A model generated the notes under the pieces. It did not search any database and had not been told where the DNA came from. It saw only the letters and a list, made by a program, of their open reading frames with translations. A stretch of 64,000 bases of DNA, taken from assembly GCA_003314535.1 (NCBI GenBank), contig POSG01000002.1, positions 248,001 through 312,000 on the forward strand, written 5' to 3'. Below, in pieces: positions 43,448 through 52,870 of the stretch. Source of the DNA: Geobacter sp. (GTDB taxonomy: Bacteria; Desulfobacterota; Desulfuromonadia; Geobacterales; Geobacteraceae). The stretch's first letter is position 1; each line of letters opens with the position of its first letter. The translations under genes were made by a program, and so were the position numbers.

Positions 43448-44680
43448 ATGGTACGCAAGATGTCTTCGGTTCTCCGCATTTTTTTGTTAATCTGGTCGGC
43501 AATATCATTGTCAATTCTTTTCTCAGGCTGTGGCAGTGGCGGCGGCTCCAGTTCGCAAGCGGGCACTGGCACGTTGGGCGTTTCACTGACTGACGCACCC
43601 TCCTGCGGCTTTGATGCCGTCTATGTTACCGTCAGCAAGGTACGCGTGCATCAAAGCGCGTCGGCCGCTTCGGGCGATGCCGGCTGGAACGATATCACCC
43701 TCGACCCGGCAAGGAAAATCAATCTGCTAGACCTCACCAACGGGGTTCTGGAATGGTTGGGCGAGACACCCCTGGCAGCCGGGCATTACACCCAGCTGCG
43801 TCTTGTGCTGGTTCCGAACACGGGGAACCGCATCGCCAATTCGGTTGTCCTTTCGGGCACATCAACTGAGATCGCGATGGACACGCCAAGCGGGGTGCAA
43901 AGCGGCATCAAACTCATCAACGAATTCGATGTTGCGGCCGGGCAGCGCGTCGACCTCGTGCTGGATTTCGACGCATGCAAATCCGTCGTCAAGACCGGGA
44001 CCGGCAGTGTTAAATACATCCTTAAGCCTGTAATCAAGGTAATTCCCACGGTACTGAACGGAATAAACGGCTATGTAGATACGACATCGCTTGGTTACAA
44101 TGTTAGCGTATCCGCGCAACAGAGCGGCATCGTGATACGTTCCACAGCGCCGAATTCACCTGCCGGGGAGTTCTTCCTTGCCCGCCTCGTGCCGGGCAAT
44201 TACGACATTGTTCTCACCGCTGACGGCCATACCACAAAAGTCATCTCATCGGTGCCGGTCCCAAGCACAACCAGCATCACCACGTTGAGTACCAGCGGAC
44301 AGCCGATTGCGTTAACGCCCGCAGCCACATCCCCGGCCACGAGGAACATCAGCGGCACCGTAGTGTTGAACCCGCCGCCAGGCTCGACTGATGAAGCGGC
44401 CTATGTGGCAGCAAAGCAAACACTCGGCAGCAGCATTACCGTAACCGTTAAATTGCAGGCAGTCGATGTGCCGTCCGGGGCCTATGTCCTTACACTGCCA
44501 ATAGACGCGCCGCTTCTCGGTTTTTACGGCACAGGCTCACTTCCAATTGCATTCTCGGCACAAAACTCGGCTGCCGGCCATTATACGGTAGAAGCGTCCT
44601 TCACCGGTTACGTGACACAGGGCTTCTACATGGATATTTCAGCGGCGGATGCAATTCAGAACTTTGTCCTGGTTCCTTGA
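43448..44680 (+). CDS. DUF4382 domain lipoprotein
   Basis: 410 residues. The signal peptide ends in a lipobox (FSGC) followed by GSGGGSSS, a typical Geobacter exported-lipoprotein linker. Residues about 38-190 are the DUF4382 domain (GTLGVSLTDAP, VYVTVSKVRVHQS, NLLDLTNG, YTQLRLVL). The rest has two beta-sandwich-like repeats related to carboxypeptidase regulatory domains (GEFFLARLVPGNYDIVLTAD; GHYTVEASFTGY). Role unknown. Ribosome site AAGGAG. A terminator follows at 44748. Confidence 0.85.
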   Translation: MVRKMSSVLRIFLLIWSAISLSILFSGCGSGGGSSSQAGTGTLGVSLTDAPSCGFDAVYVTVSKVRVHQSASAASGDAGWNDITLDPARKINLLDLTNGVLEWLGETPLAAGHYTQLRLVLVPNTGNRIANSVVLSGTSTEIAMDTPSGVQSGIKLINEFDVAAGQRVDLVLDFDACKSVVKTGTGSVKYILKPVIKVIPTVLNGINGYVDTTSLGYNVSVSAQQSGIVIRSTAPNSPAGEFFLARLVPGNYDIVLTADGHTTKVISSVPVPSTTSITTLSTSGQPIALTPAATSPATRNISGTVVLNPPPGSTDEAAYVAAKQTLGSSITVTVKLQAVDVPSGAYVLTLPIDAPLLGFYGTGSLPIAFSAQNSAAGHYTVEASFTGYVTQGFYMDISAADAIQNFVLVP

Positions 44681-44747
44681 ATTTAGTTTCAAGAAACCGG
44701 GAAAATCCATTTTGTCGACTGCGGTTGGAGGAGTTGAATTGCACAAA

Positions 44748-44788
44748 CAAAAGGCGGTCGTGACGTTTGCGCCTTCGACCGCCTTTTG
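44748..44788. terminator. Terminator after the DUF4382 gene
   Basis: CAAAAGGCGGTCG at 44748-44760 pairs with CGACCGCCTTTTG at 44776-44788 around a 15-base loop, with TTGTTTT after. It may serve both strands because the small gene at 44872-45147 converges on it. Confidence 0.85.
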
Positions 44789-44871
44789 TTGTTTTCAGAC
44801 TGTCCCGCCGGACCTATCTTGTCCGCATTAGACAACCACTAATAGTCCGTTTCATACTATTCCCGTAACGG

Positions 44872-45147
44872 TTATTTCCCTTTAGTCGTGGATGATGAAT
44901 TATTCACATCATAAGATGTAGTTGACTTGTTTACATCGTAACTGCTCGTTGCCGGAGAGGGACTTGAAACTTTCGGAACCTTGACATCTTCGATCTTCTT
45001 TCCGGCCCAATCTTCGAGTTGCTGCAAAGCCGGCCCCTTTTTTTTCGCCGGTGCATCCTCGGCCCATGCAACCGACACACCGATTGTGCCGATCAGAACT
45101 GCTGCAGCCAATAGCATTGCGTTTTTGCCGATGTAGGATTTTTTCAT
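44872..45147 (-). CDS. Small exported protein with a C-terminal SYDVN repeat
   Basis: 91 residues. A signal peptide (cleavage after AWA, near 29) leads to a charged segment APAKKKGPALQQLEDWAGKK, then SSYDVNKSTTSYDVNNSSST, where TSYDVN-like units repeat. No family recognised. ATG 45147 has AGGAGACGG upstream. Between it and the tRNA gene (45148-45370) I see no further feature. Confidence 0.7.
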   Translation of the reverse strand: MKKSYIGKNAMLLAAAVLIGTIGVSVAWAEDAPAKKKGPALQQLEDWAGKKIEDVKVPKVSSPSPATSSYDVNKSTTSYDVNNSSSTTKGK

Positions 45148-45369
45148 TACCGTCTCCTTTTCTGGTTGATACTTGCTCTCATTCCGTTTGTGATGTGATA
45201 TTCCCCTGCGGGAAATATCTCGTTGCTGTCTTTTAAGAGATGAGACAAGTACTGAGAAAGAAAAGTTCCAGCTTCAATAAAATTATTTGTAGATTGTTTT
45301 GACTGCTACTGTCTTTGGAGACACGCTCTTTTTACAGCAAGAGTTACCTGCGAATCTATGTGAGTCAGC

Positions 45370-45401
45370 AAAAAAGGGACCTGGCATAAAACCAGGTCCC
45401 T
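45370..45401 (-). terminator. Terminator of the tRNA-Gly transcript
   Basis: AGGGACCTGG at 45375-45384 pairs with CCAGGTCCCT at 45392-45401; on the minus strand a run of T follows. It starts ten bases after the tRNA-Gly CCA end. Confidence 0.9.
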
Positions 45402-45410
45402 GAGTCAGTC

Positions 45411-45485
<75 letters not shown>

Positions 45486-45527
45486 TCATCGAGAGCTTTT
45501 GATTTATACCAAAGAGAGCTTACGGAG

Positions 45528-48071
45528 TCAACACTTTTTTGCGCCGGATTCCTTAGAAACTTGGAAAGCAAGGACGCGGTAGATTTTGTCTTTTTCCGGC
45601 TCGATGCGCTGACGGTTAATTTCCAGGTATTCTTCCACCGTCGGTATGCGTCCGAGGACTGAAATGACGGCTGCCAACTCGGCAGAGCCTAGATAGACAC
45701 GCGCACCGTCACCCATTCGATTGTCGAAGTTACGCGTCGATGTCGAGAAAACCGTGACGCCATCAGGCACCCTGGCCTGGTTGCCCATGCAGAGAGAACA
45801 GCCCGGCATCTCTATGCGGGCGCCTATGGCGCCGAAAACGGAATACAACCCTTCCCCGCGCAGCCGGGCGCTGTCCATGCGGGTCGGTGGACAGATCCAG
45901 GTCCGCACGTCCCGGTTGAACTTCCTTCCCTTCCAGATTTCGGCACAGGCACGAAAATGCCCTATGCTCGTCATGCAGGATCCAATGAACACGTCATGTA
46001 CGGGTGTCCCGGCAATTTCCGACAAGAGGCGGACATCGTCGGGATCATTTGGGCAGGCAACGATGGGCTCTGTGATGCTTGCCAGGTCGACTTCGATAAT
46101 CGCGGCATATTCCGCGCCCTCGTCAGGCTCAAGAAGTTCAGGCCTGGAAAGCCACGCCTCCACTGCCTCGATGCGGCGCCTCAGGGCATCGGCATCCCGG
46201 TAACCATCTTCGATCATCATTTTCATAAGTGCGGCGTTAGAGCGGAGATGCCCAGCCACACGATCTTTCGAAAGCCTGATGCAGGCAGCGGCGGCGCTTC
46301 TTTCCGCAGCCGAATTGGTCAGCTCGAAGGCCTCGTCCACCGGGAGATCCGGAAGCCCCTCGATCTCCATTATGCGCCCGTTGAAAACGTTCACCTTGTT
46401 CTTTTTGGGCACGGTGAGATGTCCCTGGCGAATAGCCGCAAGGGGAACTGCGTTCACCAGGTCACGCACGGTTATACCCGGGTTTGGTTTGCCCACAAAA
46501 CGCACGAGAACGCTTTCCGGCATGTCCAGCGGCATGAAGCCGAGAGCGCCGGCAAATGCCACGAGACCTGATCCCGCGGGGAATGAGATGCCGATGGGAA
46601 AACGGGTGTGCGAATCCCCGCCCGTACCGACCGTGTCGGGCAGGATAAGGCGGTTCAGCCAGTTGTGAATGATGCCGTCACCCGGCCGGAGTGCGACCCC
46701 ACCCCGTTCCGCCACGAAATCGGGCAGCATCCGGTGCATGGTGACATCCGAGGGCTTGGGGTAGGCAGCCGTGTGGCAGAAGGACTGCATGAACATAGGC
46801 GCCTGGAAACGCAGGCAGGCAAGCTCCTTCAACTCATCCGCGGTCATGGGCCCGGTGGTGTCCTGGGATCCGACTGTCGTCATTCGGGGTTCGCATGCAG
46901 TACCGGGCAGCACGCCGGACAGGCCGCAGGCGCGTCCCACCATTTTCTGTGCAAGGGTGTAGCGTTGACCCGAGACAGGTGCCGGGTTTTCGACCGAAGC
47001 AAACAGCGTTGACCCGCCCAAGCCGAGCGCCTTCCTTGCCCTTTCGGTTAGAGCCCGGCCGATTATCAGCGGAATTCGTCCTCCTGCCCGGTATTCGTCT
47101 GCAAGCGTTTCCGGTTTCAAGGTGAAGGTGGCAAGGACCGTTCCATTTTCCGAGGTTATCCTGCCGTTCAAAGTGTCTACTGTCACGATGTCGCCGCTCT
47201 TCATGGATGTCACATCGCAGCGTATCGGCAGGGCGCCGGAGTCCTGGGCCGTGTTGAAGAAAATCGGGGCGATTGCTCCACCGAGTATCACCCCACCCCG
47301 TTTCTTGTTCGGCACGGAGGGGATATCCTCGCCTATGTGCCACAAAAGGCTGTTGCAGGCTGATTTCCTCGACGACCCGGTACCCACCACATCACCGGCG
47401 AACGCCACCTGGAAACCCTCTTTCCGATACTCCGCGATGGTTCCGATTCCTCCGGGAAACCTCGTTTTGCCCATGGACAGGGCATGGAGGGGTATGTCCG
47501 GCCTGCTCCAGGCATCGCCGGCAGGCGAGAAGTCATCAGTGTTGATTTCTCCGTCCACCTTGAATATCTTGACGCGGATCATTTCGGGCAATGGCTGACG
47601 GTTGGTGAACCATTCGGCAGCGGCCCATGACTTCAGGACCCTGGCGGCGGCTGGAACAGTTTCGGAAAGATCCGCCAATTCGTCAAAAGCGTCATACACC
47701 AAGATGTTTCTGGACAGTGCTGCCGCTGCCGCCTCCTCCAAGTCAGGATTACGCAGCGCGGCAATCAGCGGCCTGATATTGTACCCTCCCAGCATATCTC
47801 CAAGAATGCATACGGCATCAACAGGGGACACAACTGGGGAGTACGCCTCTCCGGACTGAATTCGCCCAAGAAAATCAGCCTTGACCTCAGCAGCAGGATC
47901 AACACCCGGTGAGACACGATCCTTCAGCAAATAAAGGAGGAAATCCTCCTTTCCAACAGGCGGATCCAAAAGCAGCCGGCAAATTGCCCCGGTCTGTTCA
48001 GAGTCCAGGGGACGTGGCGGTATGCCGAGCTTCTTTCGCTCCGCCTCATTCCTCAGGTATTCTTCAATCAT
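45528..48071 (-). CDS. acnB: Aconitate hydratase B / 2-methylisocitrate dehydratase
   Basis: 847 residues with the AcnB order: N-terminal HEAT-like domain (1-160), swivelling domain (about 165-385, with AGDVVGTGSSRKSA), then the catalytic domain with GTGGDSHTRFPIG, DVFIGSCMTSIGHF and PGCSLCMGNQARV, supplying the three Cys ligands of the [4Fe-4S] cluster. It interconverts citrate and isocitrate in the citric acid cycle. ATG 48071 has ATGGAGA upstream; a longer frame to 48161 adds a hydrophobic leader that does not belong. Confidence 0.96.
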   Translation of the reverse strand: MIEEYLRNEAERKKLGIPPRPLDSEQTGAICRLLLDPPVGKEDFLLYLLKDRVSPGVDPAAEVKADFLGRIQSGEAYSPVVSPVDAVCILGDMLGGYNIRPLIAALRNPDLEEAAAAALSRNILVYDAFDELADLSETVPAAARVLKSWAAAEWFTNRQPLPEMIRVKIFKVDGEINTDDFSPAGDAWSRPDIPLHALSMGKTRFPGGIGTIAEYRKEGFQVAFAGDVVGTGSSRKSACNSLLWHIGEDIPSVPNKKRGGVILGGAIAPIFFNTAQDSGALPIRCDVTSMKSGDIVTVDTLNGRITSENGTVLATFTLKPETLADEYRAGGRIPLIIGRALTERARKALGLGGSTLFASVENPAPVSGQRYTLAQKMVGRACGLSGVLPGTACEPRMTTVGSQDTTGPMTADELKELACLRFQAPMFMQSFCHTAAYPKPSDVTMHRMLPDFVAERGGVALRPGDGIIHNWLNRLILPDTVGTGGDSHTRFPIGISFPAGSGLVAFAGALGFMPLDMPESVLVRFVGKPNPGITVRDLVNAVPLAAIRQGHLTVPKKNKVNVFNGRIMEIEGLPDLPVDEAFELTNSAAERSAAAACIRLSKDRVAGHLRSNAALMKMMIEDGYRDADALRRRIEAVEAWLSRPELLEPDEGAEYAAIIEVDLASITEPIVACPNDPDDVRLLSEIAGTPVHDVFIGSCMTSIGHFRACAEIWKGRKFNRDVRTWICPPTRMDSARLRGEGLYSVFGAIGARIEMPGCSLCMGNQARVPDGVTVFSTSTRNFDNRMGDGARVYLGSAELAAVISVLGRIPTVEEYLEINRQRIEPEKDKIYRVLAFQVSKESGAKKC

Positions 48072-48257
48072 GTATTTTCTCCATAGGGATAAAATCAGCG
48101 CGAGGCAACAGGTTATGTGCAATGTCAGAAATGCTTCAGGAAACAAACCATCTGTCAGCACAGTGAGACATTCGGGAGAGATGGGTCATGATTCATTTAA
48201 GGTACTGGCCTATATCCTGATCCACCGTTGTATCGTGCCAATAACCTTTTGCAATTA

Positions 48258-49595
48258 TCAACTTCCGCTCACATCGAGAGTACTGATCAGCAGCGAGGGT
48301 GAGCCGACGCTTCCGAAAAAGCGCAGATCACTGCCAACCTCTTCGATATGGGCAAAAAGCTCGATGATGTTTCCCGACAAGGCGATTTCCTTTACCGGGT
48401 ATGAAACGGCCCCGTTTTCAACAAGGAAGCCGCTTGCGCCGACGGAAAAATCACCGGATATCGGGTTTGCCGTGTGCATGCCCATTACATCCGTGATCAG
48501 CACCCCCCTCGCAATACCGGCCAAAAGATCTCCGGCAGACGCAGTGCCGTTTTCGATGTAAAAATTGGTCACACCAAGGTGCGGAGGGCCTTTCATGCCG
48601 CCGCGTGTTGAGTTGCCCGTTGTTTCCCTCCCATCCCGGCGCGCCCAGTAACTGTCATACAGGAATGCCCTTATCGTCCCCTCTTCCACGAGCAGGGTGT
48701 CCTGCTGCGGCACGCCTTCGGCATCAAAGGGCGCCGTTGCCATGCCTCCACTCAGCAAACCGTTGTCCCTGATCGTCATCTTGTCTGAAAAGAGCCGCTG
48801 TCCGGTGCGACCGGCAAGCATCGACTTGCCCTTGACCACATTTTCGGCAAGGAAGGAAGGGGCAAGCACTTCAAGTATGTCAGCCGCCACGTGGTTGTCC
48901 AGGACAACCGGGCAGCGCATGGTTTGAATTTTGCGGGCGCCAAGGAGCCCGACGGCGCGTGCTGCCGCAGCAGCTGCGATGCGGTCAACATGGAGATCTG
49001 AAAAGAAATTGCCGAAGCCGAAATCCCAGCCCATCTGGGAGTCACCGTCATCCTCGGCAACAGCTGAAACACTTGCCGAGACGGATGTGCCGCGAAACAT
49101 TCCTTTTACGCCGAGAGAGTTTCGAACATAGACCATATATTCAGACTCACCGTAGCTGGCTTTTCGAACCCGTTTGATCCTGGGATCCGCTGCAAGCGTC
49201 AGCCGCTCCAGCTCGATTGCACGGTCGATTTTCCGATTTTCCGCTACTGCAGTCAGCGCTTCGTCGAACAAGCCTGGCAAGTCAGGATAAGGTCGGGGCA
49301 CGGGAAAACCGTTCCAGGAATCGGGTGTCTGGTTGAGAGCTGAAACAAGTGCGTTGTCTACCATCCGCTCCAGGTCGCTGCCGGCAAGGCTGGTGGAAAA
49401 GGAGAACCCCATGCCTCCGGACTTGAGCAATCTCACGCTTACACCAAGCGGCGCGGAGCATTTGAATGTATCGACCTTTCCTTCCTTTACCTCTAGAGAA
49501 AGGTTGTGGGAATTCCCGATGCTGATTTCGTAGCCGTCAAGGGATAGCCCCTTGAGCAGCTTCAGGATCGAATCCGAAATATGTTCTGCGTTCAT
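48258..49595 (-). CDS. TldE/PmbA family metalloprotease subunit
   Basis: 445 residues with the TldD/PmbA fold: VRLLKSGGMGFSFST, the central GNSTRGG, and the C-terminal NPISGDFSVGASGFLVENG. TldE supports TldD in peptide and antitoxin cleavage; it lacks the HExxxH zinc motif, as expected for the E subunit. tldD is not in the window. It is the last gene of the nadK-recN-GNAT-tldE run. Confidence 0.92.
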   Translation of the reverse strand: MNAEHISDSILKLLKGLSLDGYEISIGNSHNLSLEVKEGKVDTFKCSAPLGVSVRLLKSGGMGFSFSTSLAGSDLERMVDNALVSALNQTPDSWNGFPVPRPYPDLPGLFDEALTAVAENRKIDRAIELERLTLAADPRIKRVRKASYGESEYMVYVRNSLGVKGMFRGTSVSASVSAVAEDDGDSQMGWDFGFGNFFSDLHVDRIAAAAAARAVGLLGARKIQTMRCPVVLDNHVAADILEVLAPSFLAENVVKGKSMLAGRTGQRLFSDKMTIRDNGLLSGGMATAPFDAEGVPQQDTLLVEEGTIRAFLYDSYWARRDGRETTGNSTRGGMKGPPHLGVTNFYIENGTASAGDLLAGIARGVLITDVMGMHTANPISGDFSVGASGFLVENGAVSYPVKEIALSGNIIELFAHIEEVGSDLRFFGSVGSPSLLISTLDVSGS

Positions 49596-49648
49596 GGAGG
49601 TACTTTCAGGTCAAGGTAAGATGATTATTGACATATTGGAAAATAGAG

Positions 49649-50098
49649 CTACAAATCGAGCAGCATTGCAATTTCGTCGCAGTCCGGAAATTTTACGCAA
49701 TTGATGCAGTCTTTCCAGACTTTCTGCGGAAGTTCCGCCTTGTCCACGATCCTGAAACCGAAGAGTCCGAAGAATTCGGGTTTGTAGGTGAGGCAGAACA
49801 CCCTCTTTATCCCAAGTTCACGCGCTTCATCAAGACATGCCTGAACCAGCCTGGTACCGATCCCGTGCCGCGTCGCCCCCTCCATTACAGCAACCGAACG
49901 CAACTCTGCAAGGTCATCCCACATGATATGAAGTGCGCAGGCGCCTATGAGCTTCCCTTCCTCCTCGAATATATAGAAGTCACGCACCGACTCGTAAAGC
50001 TCGGAAAGGGAGCGCGACAGCATGTCTCCACGGCTGGCATAATGGGTGAGGAGCTTCTGTATGTCCTTGACGTCTCTCAACCTGGCCTTGCGCAACAT
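49649..50098 (-). CDS. GNAT acetyltransferase, short N-acetylglutamate synthase type
   Basis: 149 residues. The acetyl-CoA loop is RHGIGTRLVQACLDEA, and KVWKDCINCVKFPDCDEIAM is the Cys-rich C-terminus found in short ArgA-like enzymes of several anaerobes. Such proteins acetylate glutamate for arginine synthesis, although the amino acid kinase half is missing. The start at 50098 has GGAGAT. Nearby genes do not touch on arginine, so the role is inferred from family alone. Confidence 0.75.
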   Translation of the reverse strand: MLRKARLRDVKDIQKLLTHYASRGDMLSRSLSELYESVRDFYIFEEEGKLIGACALHIMWDDLAELRSVAVMEGATRHGIGTRLVQACLDEARELGIKRVFCLTYKPEFFGLFGFRIVDKAELPQKVWKDCINCVKFPDCDEIAMLLDL

Positions 50099-50137
50099 AC
50101 GTATCTCCTTTCTTTGTGCGGGCTTGGGCTTCGCATC

Positions 50138-51799
50138 TCAACATGCACTATCTTCCAACATTTCCCTGGCATGTTCAAGGGTCTTTTCAGTGATTTTCGC
50201 ACCGCCCAGCATCCTGGCGATTTCATCGACCCTGGCCTCTGCGGAAAGCAGCCCGATGCAGGTGGTGGTACGTCCTGAACGGGACGCTTTTTCCACCTTG
50301 AAATGGTGGTCGGCACAGGCCGCGACCTGGGGCAGGTGGGTAATGCAGAGAACCTGCTGGCGCATCGATACCTGTTTCAACTTCCTCCCCACTCTGGCCG
50401 ACACCGCCCCGCCGATCCCGCTGTCGACCTCGTCGAATATCAGCGTGGGCACATCGCTTTCAGGAAGAACCTGCTTCAGCGCCAGCATGATGCGTGAAAG
50501 CTCGCCCCCCGAAGCAATGCGCGCCAGCGGCTTCGGCGCTTCGCCCTGGTTGGGGGAAAACAGGAATTCCACGCGCTCCATGCCCGTGGCCCGCGGTTCT
50601 TCAAGCGCTTCGAAAGCGACACGGAACTGGGCATTTTTCATTGCAAGGTCAGCCAGTTCCTTTTCCATGGATCTTTCCAGCCTTCCAGCCGCCTCCCTGC
50701 GCAGCTGCGACAGCTCCAGCCCGTCAGCGCGGAGCGCCTTCCCGATTTCGTCCAACCGGCTTTCCAGCTGTGAGCGCTTTTCCGTACCGAATTCCAGCCC
50801 TTCAATTTCTTCCTCGACGGACTTGCCGAAGGAAATGATTCCTTCAACGGTAGGAGCATACTTCTTCTTGAGCCGGTTTATCAGGTCCAGCCTGTCGTCC
50901 AGTTCCAGCAGACGGTTCGGGTCCGCTTCCAACCGGGAACCGTAATCCCGCAGGCACAAGGCTCCGTCTTCGAGCTGTAGATAGGCCTCGTTAAGCCGGC
51001 CTGCAATTGCGGAAAGTTCTCCATCGTATCTGCCGCCTTCCTCCACATCCTGGATCAGTGCGCGCAGGTTTCCAAGAACTGCATAGTCTCCGTCATAGAG
51101 AACCTGATAGACACCCCGGCTTGCCCGCAGCAGCTGTTCCGTATGAAGGAGGCGCTGCCTTTCCTCCGCCAGCTCCTCATCTTCGCCTGGCCTGAGCCCG
51201 GCCCCAGCAATCTCCCCGGCCTGGAACCTCAGGAGGTCCAGGCGCCTGGACGCTTCACTTTCAGCCTTTTCCATGCTGCGCAGTTGCTCGGCAACGGAAC
51301 GGAACTCATTATGGAGTTCCATGAAGCCCTGCCTCCGGGGCGACAGCAGCCCGAAACCGTCAAGGAGGAAGAGATGGTTTTCCGGCTTGAGAAGCGTCTG
51401 TGATTCATGTTGCCCATAAATGTTCACCAGCCGGGTGGTTACCTCCGAAAGGAGCGAGGTGGTCGCGAGGCTGCCGTTCAGAAACACCCTGTTTCTTCCT
51501 GAACGGGAAATAGTCCTCTTCACCAGCAACTCCCGTCCGTCGTCGAATCCGGCCTCCGCCAGAATGCCGCAAATCTCGGCATTTCCCTCGATTTCGAAGA
51601 CGCATTCGACCGACGCTTCATCTTCTCCGGTGCGCAGTGACTCTGCGGATGCCCTCCCGCCGAGGACCAGGTTTATCGCATCGATTATGATCGATTTGCC
51701 TGCCCCCGTCTCGCCCGTAAGTATGTTCAGGCCCGGCAGAAAGGCTACATGAAGCTCTTCTATGATGGCGACATTCTTTATGACAAGGTCTGTTAGCAT
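50138..51799 (-). CDS. recN: DNA repair ATPase RecN
   Basis: 553 residues, an SMC-like protein with the Walker A GETGAGKSIIIDA near the start, two long coiled-coil arms (about 160-350), the LARIASGGELSRIMLALK signature and the Walker B TLIFDEVDSGIGG. It acts early in double-strand break repair. The nadK gene ends 72 bases upstream, a very common pairing. Confidence 0.95.
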   Translation of the reverse strand: MLTDLVIKNVAIIEELHVAFLPGLNILTGETGAGKSIIIDAINLVLGGRASAESLRTGEDEASVECVFEIEGNAEICGILAEAGFDDGRELLVKRTISRSGRNRVFLNGSLATTSLLSEVTTRLVNIYGQHESQTLLKPENHLFLLDGFGLLSPRRQGFMELHNEFRSVAEQLRSMEKAESEASRRLDLLRFQAGEIAGAGLRPGEDEELAEERQRLLHTEQLLRASRGVYQVLYDGDYAVLGNLRALIQDVEEGGRYDGELSAIAGRLNEAYLQLEDGALCLRDYGSRLEADPNRLLELDDRLDLINRLKKKYAPTVEGIISFGKSVEEEIEGLEFGTEKRSQLESRLDEIGKALRADGLELSQLRREAAGRLERSMEKELADLAMKNAQFRVAFEALEEPRATGMERVEFLFSPNQGEAPKPLARIASGGELSRIMLALKQVLPESDVPTLIFDEVDSGIGGAVSARVGRKLKQVSMRQQVLCITHLPQVAACADHHFKVEKASRSGRTTTCIGLLSAEARVDEIARMLGGAKITEKTLEHAREMLEDSAC

Positions 51800-51871
51800 C
51801 CTATAGCGCGCACCTTGAAAAACATGTTCTCTGCAAGCAAGGCAAAAACCGGAAACGGACGAAACCGAATA

Positions 51872-52726
51872 CTACCTCTCGCCCCATTTCAGCTTGGTTC
51901 GAAGGACTTCGAAGTAATCGGTTTCCCCCGAAAGTATGAGGTGTGTGCGGTAATCGGCCCTTTTCACCTTTATGATGTCACGGTAACGGAGGGGAACCCC
52001 AACCTGCCCATCCAGGGTAAGCATGACATTTTCCATGTTGGAATCGAGCGTAACGTTGACCTCCGTGTCGGCGCTGACCACGAGCGGCCGGTTGGTGAGG
52101 GTGTGGGAACAGATCGGCGTTATGAGAAGGCAATCCAGGGAAGGGTCGATGATGGGGCCGAAGGCGGAAAGTGAATAACCGGTGGAACCGGTCGGAGTTG
52201 CCAGGATGAGTCCGTCAGCCTTGAATGTGGCGAGGAAGGAACCGTCCACGGATGTGTCAAGGTTTATGATCTTGGCAGGAGCGCCCTTGTTGATGACAGC
52301 GTCGTTCAGCGCCTCGAAAACCCCTAATTCCTTCCCCTCCCGCAATACGGTTACCGTCAGCATCATCCTGTCGGAAATCGTGCAGTTGCCTGACAGATAT
52401 GATTCGAGAGCTGCATAGAGGCCGCTTACCGGTGTCTCGGTTAGAAACCCCAGGCTGCCCAGGTTGATGCCGAGTATGGGCACTTCGCGAACGCCAATTC
52501 TCCGTGCCGCCGAAATGAGCGTGCCATCGCCTCCCAGGACAACTACAAGGTCAACCATTGCCGGAAGCTCGTCTGCATCCACACCGTCATCACATTCGAG
52601 GTAACGGGAAAGGCACACTTCGACAACCGGCCTCAGCCCCCGTTCCTTAAGCCATTCGATCAGCTCTCCGGCCACTTCGCGGCAGCGCGGATCCTGTACC
52701 TTGGCATATATTCCCACATTCTTCAT
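51872..52726 (-). CDS. nadK: NAD kinase
   Basis: 284 residues. The GGDGT motif in VVLGGDGTLISAARR, NLGSLGFLTE, and TPTGSTGYSLSAFGPI identify the family. It phosphorylates NAD to NADP using ATP. ATG 52726 begins the conserved strand KNVGIYAK; the frame is open to 52960 but the added residues lie over the divergent promoter and resemble nothing. It heads the recN operon and is divergent from glgP. Confidence 0.94.
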   Translation of the reverse strand: MKNVGIYAKVQDPRCREVAGELIEWLKERGLRPVVEVCLSRYLECDDGVDADELPAMVDLVVVLGGDGTLISAARRIGVREVPILGINLGSLGFLTETPVSGLYAALESYLSGNCTISDRMMLTVTVLREGKELGVFEALNDAVINKGAPAKIINLDTSVDGSFLATFKADGLILATPTGSTGYSLSAFGPIIDPSLDCLLITPICSHTLTNRPLVVSADTEVNVTLDSNMENVMLTLDGQVGVPLRYRDIIKVKRADYRTHLILSGETDYFEVLRTKLKWGER

Positions 52727-52870
52727 GTCAACCCCGCTTCCTTCAGGTTCGTCCATTAGTAGCATGAAAACCCGTCCCTGTCCAATGGTAACGGTCTGTT
52801 GCGTTGCTCTTGCATTCGCTATATACTTCCCAAACGGCACCTGCACTTTTCCGGGAAAAAGGAATATGCC